DNA of 64,000 bases from Salipaludibacillus sp. LMS25 (GCF_024362805.1 NZ_CP093299.1:1240001-1304000), one strand, 5' to 3'. Positions 27,425 to 37,869 are shown, counted from the first letter of the stretch. Made by a program: numbers and translations. The notes: a model not told the origin generated them from the letters alone.

Positions 27425-27940
27425 CTAAGTTGTGGGGATTTGTTTCCTTTTTTTTTCAACCCACTTCGTAATGTTTATCCATAGGGTGATCCCTAACACT
27501 CCTCCTACGCAATTAAGAATTACATCCTCAACCATTCCTGATCTTCCAGGATTCAAAAACTGACGGTACTCATCGAACGTGCTATACATGGCTACAAAAA
27601 TTACCGCTAGTAAGCTTGAAGAGGTGACATGTTTTAAAAAATATGAAAACAAACGGTAGCTTAATATACCTAGAAAAGCAAAAGTGACAACATGAGCACC
27701 TTTTCTTATGAAAAATTCGACAAATTCAGCAGGGGACCTTGTTTCTAAGCTGACGAGAGTATCACCATAGTAAAAGGAAACCCAACCAAAATAAGAGTGA
27801 ATATAAGATAGATTCACATCTAATAGTACCGGTTCCACTGTCTGTTCTTCAAACGTTTGCGAGGAAGAATAGTAAATTAGCCCCATCCACCCAATAAGTG
27901 GAACTAAATAAAATAAAATAAATTTATAACGTTCTCTCAT
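27425..27940 (-). CDS. VanZ family membrane protein
   Basis: 171 residues with four predicted membrane segments (about 7-24, 80-105, 110-128 and 140-160). VanZ-family motifs: FFIRKGAHVVTFAFLGILSY and, later, STFDEYRQFLNPGRSGMVEDVILNCVGGVLG. The ATG is preceded by GGGAGCG. Members are found widely in Bacillaceae, and the enterococcal VanZ gives low-level teicoplanin resistance; the role of most chromosomal members is unknown. It stands alone. Confidence 0.9.
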   Translation of the reverse strand: MRERYKFILFYLVPLIGWMGLIYYSSSQTFEEQTVEPVLLDVNLSYIHSYFGWVSFYYGDTLVSLETRSPAEFVEFFIRKGAHVVTFAFLGILSYRLFSYFLKHVTSSSLLAVIFVAMYSTFDEYRQFLNPGRSGMVEDVILNCVGGVLGITLWINITKWVEKKRKQIPTT

Positions 27941-28427
27941 TAATGAGCGCTCCCTTTTCTGTTAATAATGTTCTAATTCCGAACTCTCACCTACCCCCTT
28001 TAAAACGTTACTTAAAGATGGCGATTTAGGGGTGTACGTAAAGATTTTTATTATTACTTAGATGATCACGTCTATTGCTAGAAAGGTACCAACATACAGA
28101 GCTCTTTCCCTTTACACAACTCTGTTAGAGACAAGTTAATCCTAGGTCATGCCCATAATTGCGCTATACAGGAAATGACCTATCTCACCTTGTTCTACCA
28201 CATTTAACGGCCACTGCATCTTCACCTACTAAAAGAGGGTAGCCTAAATGTGGCACCCTCTTTTCTCATATATTAACTCTTGTAGGTGATATTCTTAGAT
28301 TTTTTTTTATTTGAGTAGGCTTTCCATCAGACCTAAGAAGACGTATTTATTTTTACGTAGCTTGATACTTCTCCTATCCTGCACTCAACTCAAGTGTATA
28401 CGGGAATCTCTTATCATGCTAGTGGGG
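27941..28427. other. Intergenic region
   Basis: Holds a bidirectional terminator at 28231-28264. No credible gene. Confidence 0.6.
28231..28264. terminator. Bidirectional terminator
   Basis: AAAAGAGGGTAGCC and GGCACCCTCTTTT pair around a short loop, with A and T runs on either side. Probably ends the minus-strand gene at 28428-28715. Confidence 0.75.
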
Positions 28428-28715
28428 TTAGTTCCCTGCCAAGCTTACCTTTTCCATCATTCTTTCATTGACCTTTATATAAAGATTAGATAAGTTGTTT
28501 CTTTCCACTTGAATGTTGACGAGCTCAAAGTAGCAAAACTCATCAAGTGTTGTTTCAGCTATTTTGTCATATTTAGTTGGGACACGCTTAAGATATAATT
28601 CTAATTTATTTCCTTCAGCTAAACCTTCTCCGTTAGCCAAACCTGCGATCGTTATAAACCCATTCTCATTAACTTGGGAACAAATCGTTAACTCGGCTGA
28701 TAACGTTTTGAGCAT
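28428..28715 (-). CDS. Hypothetical small protein (95 aa)
   Basis: I do not recognise this family. The 95-residue product has no signal peptide or membrane segment and a pattern of alternating hydrophobic residues suggesting a small beta-rich domain (LTICSQVNENGFITIAGL, KLELYLKRVP, NLYIKVNERM). The ATG at 28715 has AAAGGATGA upstream with a rather long spacing. A terminator lies about 165 nt downstream. Reported as probably real because of the ribosome binding site and the absence of a better frame. Confidence 0.55.
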   Translation of the reverse strand: MLKTLSAELTICSQVNENGFITIAGLANGEGLAEGNKLELYLKRVPTKYDKIAETTLDEFCYFELVNIQVERNNLSNLYIKVNERMMEKVSLAGN

Positions 28716-28930
28716 GAAGTCATCATCCTTTCTCTCACCCCTGTGAAAAGTTAAGCCGTTAATGCCAGCAAAACTTACCGGTTATTTATTATAGCAGGCT
28801 ACCTTCGTAAAAGAAACGGACTTTGTATTTATTATGCTCTACGTCATCGTCATGTTCAGTCGTAGCCAGCTCAACGTGTTTCTCTTTTTAGCTAAATAGG
28901 ATTAAATTTAAACCAATTTTGATTTACATA

Positions 28931-29155
28931 CTACCTACGTGGTGAGTGGTCTCTATTTAAAGTAAAGTGCCCTGCCACATGAAAGGCAGGACACAAGGTA
29001 TTGCAAGACGCCATCAGCTTAAATAAAGCAATTTCTTCCCTACCACAATCACCACAAATTACCTGGGGTTCTCTACTCGTCTTACAAATGAGAAAATTGC
29101 CAACAACATCGTCGTTCACTGCAATTTCAGGTAGAACAAATCCCTCACCTACCAA
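28931..29155 (-). CDS. Possible small Cys-rich protein (zinc-ribbon-like)
   Basis: A 74-codon frame beginning just after the nuclease stop. The product has five Cys: one in FLICK, a CGDCG knuckle and a CNTLC pair, which could bind zinc. It would start with TTG at 29155 or GTG at 29119, neither with a clear ribosome binding site, so it may be translated by coupling to the nuclease gene or may not be a gene. Function unknown. Confidence 0.3.
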   Translation of the reverse strand: MVGEGFVLPEIAVNDDVVGNFLICKTSREPQVICGDCGREEIALFKLMASCNTLCPAFHVAGHFTLNRDHSPRR

Positions 29156-29171
29156 TAGTCAAATGATCGGA

Positions 29172-32100
29172 TCATTTTTCAAGGGGTATCACATCACCCA
29201 CACCACAATCATAGTCAATATCTGGTATTTCAAGCTGAACCACCATTGGATCATGGTCGCTGGCACGCCCATGCGCCTCCATAAATTGAGAATTAATCGT
29301 CATAATATCTGTTTTTAATCCCGCTTGTAAATGCTCGGAAACGAGAATGGAATCTAACGACTGGGAACTGCCATTATAATTGTAAGTAAACTGCTGTTCT
29401 CTTGGCAGTTCATAAATGGTATTGTAAAGCATGTCATTACCTTCAAGTATTTGAAGAGGTGGTGACCATGGAAAATCATTAAAATCCCCTAGTACAACCA
29501 CATTGGCATCTTCATCGTAGCTTTTTAACTCTGACACAAAATCGTGGATAATTTCAGCTATGTCCTGTCGCTGATCTCGACTCCCTTGTACCGGTGGCTG
29601 TTCCATTCCAAAAGGAGCATCATCACCACGTTTAGAGTTCCAATGGCTTCCTATGACATACACAGATTCCCCTTTAAAAATAAATTCAGTCATTAAAGGC
29701 TTCCTAGACGATGTAAATGCGTCATTCGTTGGGTCAATTAAACCTGACACATAATTTAAGTCTCCATTTTCGTCAATTTTAATAGCATCCGTAGGACCAC
29801 CAATATCACCCTCGGCAATATGAACGCGATCCGTGCGATAAATATGGCCTACCCGAATATTTCCACCAGGGATACCTCCATCATTTCCATCAATTGGTGC
29901 CACATCCGTATAGGCATAGTCAGGTCCCCCTTGAGCAGCAATTTCATCAATGAGTGTTTGATAGCTTTCGCTTGCATCCGTATTTCCACTATCCACATCA
30001 CCATCATTATCCATAACTTCAACGAGTGTCATAATATCAGGTGCACCTAGTTCATTCGCCATGGAATTTGCCAGTCGTTCCGTTTTTTCTTCAGGTACAC
30101 CAGGATAATAATTTTCCACATTATAAGTAGCCACAGTTAACTTATCTTCTTCAAAAGCTATCGTTGTCTCTTCTCTACGCTCGGCATCCCCTTCTTGAAG
30201 ATCCGGTAACGGCCCTACTGGTTGTATTTTGTAATTTCCGTAGTTATAACCCACAACCCCTTCTATACTCTCTTCGAAAAAATCACCCGTCTTTGCAACC
30301 GTACTTCTCGGGACATTCATGAACATAACTTCCGTATTTAACTCCTGTTCTGTTAAATAAACACCGCCATCTTCTGTCCGATTGTCAAGACCCCATTCCT
30401 CAGATATGATAGTCACTTCATTATATTTCTGTGGGCCTGTGACAGTGATCTGTCCAGGGATTTCAATTAACATCCCTTCTAAACTTTCGTAAAAATCAAG
30501 AGCATTAGCAGTGGCATCGAACATTTCTGGATCAGTGATATCATAATTTTCTGGGTCCGCTAATAACACATCAGGTATGTCTCTATCTTCACCAATGATT
30601 ACTGGATCAGGTAAAGAGTTATCGCTAGACACCACATCAATGGAAGAGCCGACAATTTGGGTGGTCGTTAAATCATGATTATCGTCAAAACCCTGCTCTT
30701 CATACTCACTTACTTGACCATCAACAAGTACCGCATCACCTTCTGAAACGTCATGACCTGGCCGATACACATAAATGCCTTCAGAGGTGTTCACATCACC
30801 ATCAGATTCCTCACTTTGCATGTAAAAACCGTTATTTCGTGTATACGTCACAATACCAGGCACTTCACGCACTATCATATTTTCATAAGGAGAGACGTGA
30901 CTCGTCCCTTGAATATCATAAATATTCAAGGTGCCGGCTTCAGGGAGAATCGTATATTCAAAAGTAGTCACAACACTATCTGAAAGCCCTGTTTTAACAG
31001 CAAACGCTTTTATAGTAACATCTTCTGTGATCTCAATAGGTTCTTCATATCGCGTACTATTAACAGTTGGATCAGACCGATCAGTTGTATAATATATTTC
31101 CGCCTCATCAGTAAATGTACTTAAGCGAACGGTAGACCCTGCCACAACTTCAGAAGAGTTTGGTGTTGCTCTTACTGGTTGCACAACCGAGGCATCTTCA
31201 ATCACATCTTCATCAAAGCGAGGCATTAATTTCCATTCGTAAAAATGGTAGTTGACGACTCCTATCATATAATCATAGTCGATCGCTTCTTGTACGTGTG
31301 CTTCCGACCCGAGGACGATGAATTCCCCAATCTTATCAGTTGCTACGTAATTATCGAAATCTCTTAATTCAGTCACGGTCACTTCTTCAACCATGACAAG
31401 CTGCGCTTCAATCGTATCGCCATGCTTTTCAAAGTCTTCTGCGCTGACAAGCTTAGGTGCTGGAAGGCCAGCCTGATGCTGGACTAACTTTGTATTTCCT
31501 TCACTAATAAGTAGTTGAAGCATGTCTCTAAAATGATCTAACTCGCCTGTCACTTCTATTTTATCTCCACTATTATACAAGGTTCCTAAACCTGGGCCTC
31601 GCAATAAGATACCAGCAGACTCATCTTGAACATACATGTTTGTTTGCCCACCCGCTTCAAAGTGTGCCGTTATCACACCCTGAATGGTATAATTCGAACC
31701 AATCTCTCCATCCCTGACGTCCTCAATGGCTATCACTTTTTCATTATCTGTATAATCGAATTCAAGTAGTGTGTTGTTTACTTTTATCGTCCCACTTTCA
31801 CCTGACAAATCATCGGTTATATGCTCGATCGTGACGTGTGAGCCATCCTCCTCAGACACATAATAATCTGTTATATCAGGCACAATAACATCATCATCTT
31901 CTAAGTGAAATGACACACTTATTAGTCTTTCAATAGGCAATCCTTTTGGATACGTTTTGTCAAAATTAATTAAAAAGCTTGTAGAGTCAATGTCATTGAG
32001 TTCTTCAACACCTCTTTTCGGCCCTCGTTCTCCTACATGAGTTGGATTTCCTGCTGTTCCACTCACTAAGTAACTGCTAGCTGTACCATCGATCATACCG

Positions 32101-32198
32101 TTATGTCCTTTTACTGACGGTACAAAGGATGTCGCGACTAAAAAAAATGCCACACTCACTACAAATAATTGGCGGACCTGTTTAAAACCATTTTTCAT
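29172..32198 (-). CDS. Large secreted nuclease of the endonuclease/exonuclease/phosphatase family
   Basis: 1008-residue extracellular protein. Signal peptide about 1-32 (ends SVKG), OB-fold domain about 160-260 (IEDVRDGEIGSNYTIQGVITA), a chitobiase C-terminal-like beta domain about 345-420 (EIYYTTDRSDPTVNSTRY), a second OB-like region about 425-680, and a C-terminal DNase I-like domain about 700-1000 with YNVENYYP, LVEVMDNDG, GSHWNSKRGDD, GDFNDFPW and the terminal SDHDPM. Layout resembles ExeM/NucH nucleases and relates to YhcR in its OB part. No sorting signal or C-terminal membrane anchor, so it is likely released. Highly acidic. The ATG follows AAGGAGG. Likely role: degrading extracellular DNA for nutrients or biofilm turnover. 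Confidence 0.92.
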   Translation of the reverse strand: MKNGFKQVRQLFVVSVAFFLVATSFVPSVKGHNGMIDGTASSYLVSGTAGNPTHVGERGPKRGVEELNDIDSTSFLINFDKTYPKGLPIERLISVSFHLEDDDVIVPDITDYYVSEEDGSHVTIEHITDDLSGESGTIKVNNTLLEFDYTDNEKVIAIEDVRDGEIGSNYTIQGVITAHFEAGGQTNMYVQDESAGILLRGPGLGTLYNSGDKIEVTGELDHFRDMLQLLISEGNTKLVQHQAGLPAPKLVSAEDFEKHGDTIEAQLVMVEEVTVTELRDFDNYVATDKIGEFIVLGSEAHVQEAIDYDYMIGVVNYHFYEWKLMPRFDEDVIEDASVVQPVRATPNSSEVVAGSTVRLSTFTDEAEIYYTTDRSDPTVNSTRYEEPIEITEDVTIKAFAVKTGLSDSVVTTFEYTILPEAGTLNIYDIQGTSHVSPYENMIVREVPGIVTYTRNNGFYMQSEESDGDVNTSEGIYVYRPGHDVSEGDAVLVDGQVSEYEEQGFDDNHDLTTTQIVGSSIDVVSSDNSLPDPVIIGEDRDIPDVLLADPENYDITDPEMFDATANALDFYESLEGMLIEIPGQITVTGPQKYNEVTIISEEWGLDNRTEDGGVYLTEQELNTEVMFMNVPRSTVAKTGDFFEESIEGVVGYNYGNYKIQPVGPLPDLQEGDAERREETTIAFEEDKLTVATYNVENYYPGVPEEKTERLANSMANELGAPDIMTLVEVMDNDGDVDSGNTDASESYQTLIDEIAAQGGPDYAYTDVAPIDGNDGGIPGGNIRVGHIYRTDRVHIAEGDIGGPTDAIKIDENGDLNYVSGLIDPTNDAFTSSRKPLMTEFIFKGESVYVIGSHWNSKRGDDAPFGMEQPPVQGSRDQRQDIAEIIHDFVSELKSYDEDANVVVLGDFNDFPWSPPLQILEGNDMLYNTIYELPREQQFTYNYNGSSQSLDSILVSEHLQAGLKTDIMTINSQFMEAHGRASDHDPMVVQLEIPDIDYDCGVGDVIPLEK

Positions 32199-32963
32199 GC
32201 CTACTAGCCTCCTTGAAATAATGATGATGACCTACTTTATCTTTATTTTCCAGAGCGCTTTCATTATAGTCTGTCACATTGTTTAACGTAAACATCCGAA
32301 AAATCCATTCACTTGGGACACGCATCCATCTTCATAGGTAATATGACTCTCTTATGATAAAATGACTAGACTAATAGATGATAGTACTGAGTCTAATAAG
32401 ATGACAAGCTGAAAAACGTTCTCACTGTACAGAATAATGATCCTTTTATATGGTAAATAAAGGGTATCCACCTCATTAAAGAAGCATTTTTCATTTCCAC
32501 GTAGCTTCCACACTCTTCAATTAGGTCTAAACGCTTACATACAGACCCATAAATCAAACACGCAACAAAAAATAGGTCGAACGTCCAAAATCATTTGTCT
32601 TAGCTAACAGGTTCACCGTACATATAACAAACCTCCAATCAGTGGGAGTTTTCCTTCATCCCCACTGATTGTTCGTTTAACTTATGGGACCTTTAGGAGC
32701 AGTCTATCCCCCACCTAAACTTTTCGATCTTCTTAAGTTTTGAGGTGGGGGTTTTACTGCCCTTTAAGAGTGGGATAAACACCTACTAAAATGACCTATT
32801 TCATCATACAAAATACACCTGTAATAAGCGACTTATACATTAATCTTTCGCTACAGACGGACGCTTTCCCGAGGGCCCGTCTTCAGCTAAATGATCCGAT
32901 AAATCCTTTCGCATCATTGGATCTTCAGACGTCATTGATCCTCCAGGAGTCACCGCCCCTATT
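32199..32963. other. Intergenic region with type A copy 7
   Basis: Contains the repeat at 32627-32779. 32780-32963 holds no gene I can support. Confidence 0.65.
32627..32779 (+). repeat. Type A structured repeat, copy 7
   Basis: Starts ATAACAAACCTCCAATCAG, that is, with a type B-like left flank instead of AAAGCTAAGCTT; hairpins otherwise type A. Ends GAGTGGGATAAA. Confidence 0.9.
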
Positions 32964-34787
32964 TTACATTATTTTCTTATGATGATAAGGAATTGGAAGG
33001 GAAATTTGAAAACATGTCCCGTTTTCTGAGGAGGAAACAAGCGTTAGTTTTCCGTCATGAGTATCCATAATGCGTTGAGCAATTGTCAACCCAAGACCTG
33101 TACCGCTCTCTTTAGATGTTAAGAATGGGCTAAATATCTTCTTTTGTAATTTTTCTGGAATCCCAGGTCCATTATCTTCAATATAAATATGATAGGTCCC
33201 TCCATCAGCATCACTATAGATAGAAATTTCACCCTTTCCTTCCATCGCTTCTATACTATTTCTAATTAAATTATGAAATACTTGTTTAATTTGTTCCGCA
33301 TCCATATATAATGGAATTCGCTTAATGGATAGGTCAAACGTGATCTCCTCATGCCCGAGAGAATGAGTAATAAGCGGCAGGATATCGTTAATGATATCTT
33401 CAAGAAACGTGATTTCCATTTTCGGAGCGCTCGGTTTTGTCAGCATAAGCATTTCTTCGATAATAACATTAATTCTCTCTAGTTCTTTAATTAACAATGG
33501 AATATGAAATTGTTCTCGTTCCTTCGGTGATAATGATTTGTTCATCAATGATAAAAAACCATCTATCACAGCAAGCGGATTCCGTATTTCATGAGCAGCT
33601 CCTGCTGAAAGTTCTCCCACAAGGGCAAGTTTTTCTGTCTGCTGAATTTTTTTCTCAAGCTCTTCAGTTTCTGTAATATCTAAAAAGTAAAAAACCTTCC
33701 CAATGACGTCCGCCTGAAAGTCTTTTAGTTCAGACTGAGAAACGAGGAAATAATAGCCCTCTTTATTTGTGTAAAAGGGTATTTTAATATTTTGATAAAT
33801 TTCCGTAGAAGAAAGCATATGCCAAAAAGCCTTATTATCCATAAATGTGCCTTGATTAATAGCCTTTAGAATCTTTTCACTGTCATCTCCTAAAAATTTC
33901 TCCGCCGTTGCATTTAACGATAATTCTTCTGTCTTTTTTTCATAAGTGACGATCCCTAACGGCAAAGAATTTAAAATTTGCTCATGATAAACTTTATCGT
34001 TAACAATCGTGTTAAAGGATTCTTTTAAGCGAAGGGACATTTTGTTAATGGACGTTGTTAGTGACTGAAGTTCAATTTGAGCCCGATTTTCAAGGATTAA
34101 GCCATAATCCCCATTCGCAATCTGATCAAGCTTTCCTTCAATTTCGTCGACTGGCTTCGTAAGCCCGGCACTTATGCGATAAGACGCTATAATGCCTCCT
34201 AGAATAGCTAACGTCATGATCAACAAAAGTAACCAAAGTGCTTCATCGATAATGGACGAAACCCTATTAGTGTGCCCTTCTAATGAAACCATTACGTCAT
34301 CTCGTTTAGTATGAATCGTCGACTGTAATGCTTCTAGTTGTGGTAAATAATCTCCTTCAATAACATTGGCTGCTGCTGAATAATCGTTATAGTCGATTAA
34401 ACCCCTCACATTATTCGTGATTGTAAAGTCGAGTATATCAATCTCACGTTTTAAAGAATGAAGTGAATCAGGAATCTCGCCATGGGCATCACTCACTTTT
34501 TCTTGTGATTCTATTTGGTGTCTTTCATACGTGTCTAAAAAACCACAACAAAATTCAGTATTTAAAGCTGTGGCGATGATATATTCCTTAGCCGTCAATT
34601 CTTGTTCCCAGTGAGATAGCCAAAAGTGCTCAGGTAAACTTTGGTTTCTAAGGTCATCGCTAATCCGATTCATTTCGTCTAATGAGTGAATGACGACGAT
34701 TGAAAAGCTACCTAAAAATATCGTAATGATCAGGAGAACAGACAATATTTTACTTCTGAACGTCATATGACTAAACCATGCTTTCAT
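32964..34787 (-). CDS. Membrane sensor histidine kinase with PAS domain
   Basis: 607 residues. Membrane segment about 12-33, extracellular helical domain about 34-186, membrane segment about 187-208, HAMP about 209-262, PAS about 270-380, HisKA with phospho-accepting His399 (AGAAHEIRNPLAVIDGF), ATPase domain to the end with NLIRNSIEAM, EDNGPGIP and TGLGLTIAQ. The HEIRNP type of H box and the PAS placement resemble sporulation kinases that feed Spo0F. No response regulator gene is adjacent, which fits a phosphorelay kinase. It lies 12 nt after the BMP-like protein gene and the two are one operon, suggesting that protein senses or presents the signal. Signal unknown. Confidence 0.93.
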   Translation of the reverse strand: MKAWFSHMTFRSKILSVLLIITIFLGSFSIVVIHSLDEMNRISDDLRNQSLPEHFWLSHWEQELTAKEYIIATALNTEFCCGFLDTYERHQIESQEKVSDAHGEIPDSLHSLKREIDILDFTITNNVRGLIDYNDYSAAANVIEGDYLPQLEALQSTIHTKRDDVMVSLEGHTNRVSSIIDEALWLLLLIMTLAILGGIIASYRISAGLTKPVDEIEGKLDQIANGDYGLILENRAQIELQSLTTSINKMSLRLKESFNTIVNDKVYHEQILNSLPLGIVTYEKKTEELSLNATAEKFLGDDSEKILKAINQGTFMDNKAFWHMLSSTEIYQNIKIPFYTNKEGYYFLVSQSELKDFQADVIGKVFYFLDITETEELEKKIQQTEKLALVGELSAGAAHEIRNPLAVIDGFLSLMNKSLSPKEREQFHIPLLIKELERINVIIEEMLMLTKPSAPKMEITFLEDIINDILPLITHSLGHEEITFDLSIKRIPLYMDAEQIKQVFHNLIRNSIEAMEGKGEISIYSDADGGTYHIYIEDNGPGIPEKLQKKIFSPFLTSKESGTGLGLTIAQRIMDTHDGKLTLVSSSENGTCFQISLPIPYHHKKIM

Positions 34788-34799
34788 GCCTTTCTCCCC

Positions 34800-35816
34800 T
34801 CAATCTTCTTCAAACGATACTTGCCCTGCATTAAATTTATCAATCTCTGTCATAATATACTCCACTTCTTCATGAGTAAACATCGGACCCAAAGGGGCTA
34901 GTTGATAGACACCATCCTCTTCAGTTAATTCGTTAATCCCTGCCTTAATTCCTTTTTCACTAAGATAATCATTCATAATAGCGATATATGCTTCAGTGAC
35001 ATTATTAAGAAGGCTTGTCAATACAAGGTCTTTAGCCATGTATGATTGGTCATCTAAATAGCCAATAACATATACGCCTTTCTTTTTTGCATGATCAATG
35101 ACATCCTGATTAAATGCATTACCTTTAGAATAAATGACATCCACATCTTTTTGCAGTAATTGTTCCATTAATTCAACAGCTTTTCTGCCATCATCTCGAC
35201 TGTTTACTACTTGTGTGTGCACTTTAGCTTCAGGTGCATAGTGAGCTAATCCTTGTTTAAATTTAGAATGGCGTTTATCTTCTTTTGTGGATTCAAGAAC
35301 GCCAATTTTTTTCGTTTTAGATTTCATAGAAGCTGCTAAAGCTAAAAAATATTCTAAGTTTCTTTGATCATACGTGTAAACGGCTTGATTTTTGTGCTTC
35401 CCCATTCCATGCAATGTGACAAAAAAGACGTCAGGATGCTTTTCGGCTAAATAAGTGAATGACTCAGAAAATTCTCTACCATGACCGATAAACAAGGTCA
35501 CGCCTTCTCTAATCAGTTTTTCTGACGCCATTAGCATCCGCTCTTGTGTATTTAAGTCACTAACTAATAAGGTGGAAATATCAAATTCCTCTTCAATTTT
35601 AAGTTGGCCTCTATAAGCGAGACTTCCCCAACTTTGATCTCTAATCTTATCAGAAGTAAGTATGGCTACTTTTTGCATAGGTAGGTCTTCCGTTATATCA
35701 CTATCCTTCCCGAATAACATACCGCTAGATTGATAGAGCATAACAAAAATAAGCACAGCAGCCACGCATAGAGAAAAGATGAGTATATTTTTGGGCTGTC
35801 TGTCTGTTTTTCTCAT
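34800..35816 (-). CDS. Membrane-anchored BMP-family (Med-like) binding protein
   Basis: 338 residues. The ATG at 35816 follows AGGGGGAT; the frame extends 26 codons upstream without such a site. An N-terminal membrane anchor (about 10-32) lacks a lipobox Cys at the usual place. The rest is a type I periplasmic-binding-protein fold of the BMP/PnrA family: VAILTSDKIRDQSWGSLAYRG, FIGHGREF, HPDVFFVTLHG, KIGVLEST, DVIYSKGNAFNQDVIDHA. B. subtilis Med, a BMP-like protein affecting ComK, is the nearest named relative I can think of. No ABC permease or ATPase is present, and it is coupled to a histidine kinase gene, so a sensory rather than transport role is likely (inference). Confidence 0.88.
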   Translation of the reverse strand: MRKTDRQPKNILIFSLCVAAVLIFVMLYQSSGMLFGKDSDITEDLPMQKVAILTSDKIRDQSWGSLAYRGQLKIEEEFDISTLLVSDLNTQERMLMASEKLIREGVTLFIGHGREFSESFTYLAEKHPDVFFVTLHGMGKHKNQAVYTYDQRNLEYFLALAASMKSKTKKIGVLESTKEDKRHSKFKQGLAHYAPEAKVHTQVVNSRDDGRKAVELMEQLLQKDVDVIYSKGNAFNQDVIDHAKKKGVYVIGYLDDQSYMAKDLVLTSLLNNVTEAYIAIMNDYLSEKGIKAGINELTEEDGVYQLAPLGPMFTHEEVEYIMTEIDKFNAGQVSFEED

Positions 35817-36381
35817 GAGCACTATCCCCCTGTGGATAATTATAAATGATAAAAGATATCCTACTATATTCTGATAGCAGTGCCGGATTGGCAAGATGCT
35901 ATTTCATTACATGTGTTATGTATCTAATCTGCGCATATTTAGCAGTTATTGAAAGCTCACATACGTTCCTAACTGTTAAAATGAGCCTCTTCACTATAAT
36001 TTCTTTACGTCATAGTTAAATATAGCTATCTTCTTACTATAATCACAATTAAGAACTAGTTCTATCTTACATAAAATTATTTCGAAGGTCTATACATTCA
36101 GCTATCACTTTCTAGTTATTTCGACAAATTACGACTTTATCTTTAATAATTCTTCTAAAATAGCTATAAAGCTAAGCTTCCATCAGTGGCCGTTTTCCTT
36201 CATCCCCACTGATTGTTCGTTTAACTTATGGGACCTTTAGGGGCAGTTTAGTCCCCACCTAAACTTTTCGACCTTCTTAAGTTTTGAAGTGGGGGTTTTA
36301 CTGCCTCTTAAGAGTGGGATAAATAAAAACAGATCGTCATGTTTTACGTTCACAGACGATCTGTATCTTTTATTAAGTATG
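35817..36381. other. Intergenic region with type A copy 8
   Basis: Contains the repeat at 36166-36324. Other parts are AT-rich with no gene. Confidence 0.65.
36166..36324 (+). repeat. Type A structured repeat, copy 8
   Basis: Full copy; left arm slightly changed (CCATCAGTGG). Right end is 57 nt beyond the putP stop codon. Confidence 0.9.
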
Positions 36382-37869
36382 CTATAGGCGCTTCTTATCC
36401 ATCTCTTTTGCCCGATCAAATGTTTCTTTGATTTCAGAGGACGGTGGTGCCCCTAGATAACTAAATATGACAATCATGATAGAAGAAATGACGAACCCTA
36501 CGACTAATTCATATAGAGAAAAAAAGCCTGTTTCTGCCTTCAAAAAAGCAATCCATATAAATACGGTCGCACCTCCAGAAATCATGCCTGCAAGAGCTCC
36601 GTTTCGAGTCATCCGTTTCCAGAAAAGCGAGAATAAAATAAGCGGTCCAAACGTTGCACCTAGACCTGCCCAAGCATTGGCTACAAGGTCTAAAACGGTG
36701 TTATCAGGATTTTGTGCCAAGGCGAGTGCAATAATGGCAATGACTAAGACACCTATCCGACCTACTAAAACAAGCTCCTTATCGCTAGCATTTTTTCGAA
36801 TTATTCCTTTGTAAAAGTCCTCTGCCAGTGCTGATGAAGAGACGAGCAGTTGGGAATCGATAGTGCTCATAATAGCAGCTAACACAGCAGCAAGTAATAT
36901 CCCCGCCACTACTGGGTGGAATAACACTTGTGTGAAAGTGATAAATACCGTTTCCGGATTTTCAAGCGGTTGGTCAGCAAAATAGGCAATCCCTACAAGA
37001 CCTGTCATCACTGCCCCAAGCATCGAAAAAAGAACCCATGAAACACCGATTGCCTTCGCTTTAGGAATTTCTTTCATTGACCGAATCGCCATGAAGCGAA
37101 CGATAATATGAGGCTGACCAAAATAACCAAGTCCCCATCCTAATAACGAAATGATTCCTATGGCACCGCCCCCTCCTATTAAGTTAAGTTTGTCTGGATC
37201 CATGCTTCTTATTTGATCAAAAGTCGCACCGAAACCACCGTAATCCACAATAGCCACAATAGGTATTATGATAAGAGCTAAAAACATTAATATACCTTGA
37301 ACAAAATCTGTCCAGCTTACGGCAAGAAACCCACCCATAAACGTATAGCCAATAATAACAAGGGCGCCAATCCACAACGCCAATCCTTGATCCAGCCCAA
37401 AGGAGTTCTCAAATAATACAGCTCCTCCCACTAGTCCAGCTGATGTGTAAAATGTGAAGAAAATTAAGATGAGCAATGCAGATACAATGCGTAACGATTG
37501 AGACTTATCTGCAAATCTATTTTCAAAAAAGTCCGGTAGTGTAATAGCATCATTGGCTACTTCAGTATAAGCTCTCAATCTTCCCGCTACAAATTGCCAG
37601 TTGATAAATGCTCCAATTCCTAATCCAATAGCAATCCATGCTTCTACGAGTCCACTTGCATAAAGTGCACCAGGAAGCCCAAGCAATAGCCAGCTACTCA
37701 TATCTGATGCCCCAGCAGACAACGCTGCTACTCCTGCCCCTAGTTTTCGCCCTCCTAATACATAGTCTGATAAGTTTGTTGTTAATCTGTAAGCTATTAC
37801 GCCTAACATCATCATACCCACGAGATATACGATGAAAGTAATAATAATCGGTGTTAAATTTTCTACCAT
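36382..37869 (-). CDS. putP: Sodium/proline symporter
   Basis: 495-residue SSS-family transporter with about 13 membrane segments, taking up proline with sodium, as nutrient or osmoprotectant. The ATG at 37869 follows AGGAGAG and matches the usual PutP N-terminus; the frame runs 51 codons further upstream but that part is not PutP-like. Family features: YVLGGRKLGAGVAALSAGASDMSSWLLLGLPGA around residues 39-70, GGFLAVSWTDFVQGILM, and the LAAIMSTIDSQLLVSSSALAED region. Osmoregulatory OpuE is a close alternative and sequence alone does not separate them. Monocistronic, with type A copy 8 downstream. Confidence 0.93.
   Translation of the reverse strand: MVENLTPIIITFIVYLVGMMMLGVIAYRLTTNLSDYVLGGRKLGAGVAALSAGASDMSSWLLLGLPGALYASGLVEAWIAIGLGIGAFINWQFVAGRLRAYTEVANDAITLPDFFENRFADKSQSLRIVSALLILIFFTFYTSAGLVGGAVLFENSFGLDQGLALWIGALVIIGYTFMGGFLAVSWTDFVQGILMFLALIIIPIVAIVDYGGFGATFDQIRSMDPDKLNLIGGGGAIGIISLLGWGLGYFGQPHIIVRFMAIRSMKEIPKAKAIGVSWVLFSMLGAVMTGLVGIAYFADQPLENPETVFITFTQVLFHPVVAGILLAAVLAAIMSTIDSQLLVSSSALAEDFYKGIIRKNASDKELVLVGRIGVLVIAIIALALAQNPDNTVLDLVANAWAGLGATFGPLILFSLFWKRMTRNGALAGMISGGATVFIWIAFLKAETGFFSLYELVVGFVISSIMIVIFSYLGAPPSSEIKETFDRAKEMDKKRL

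Noticed and set aside
29001..29318. 105-codon plus-strand frame
   Set aside because: Antisense to the nuclease 3' end and the possible Cys-rich gene; no ribosome binding site.
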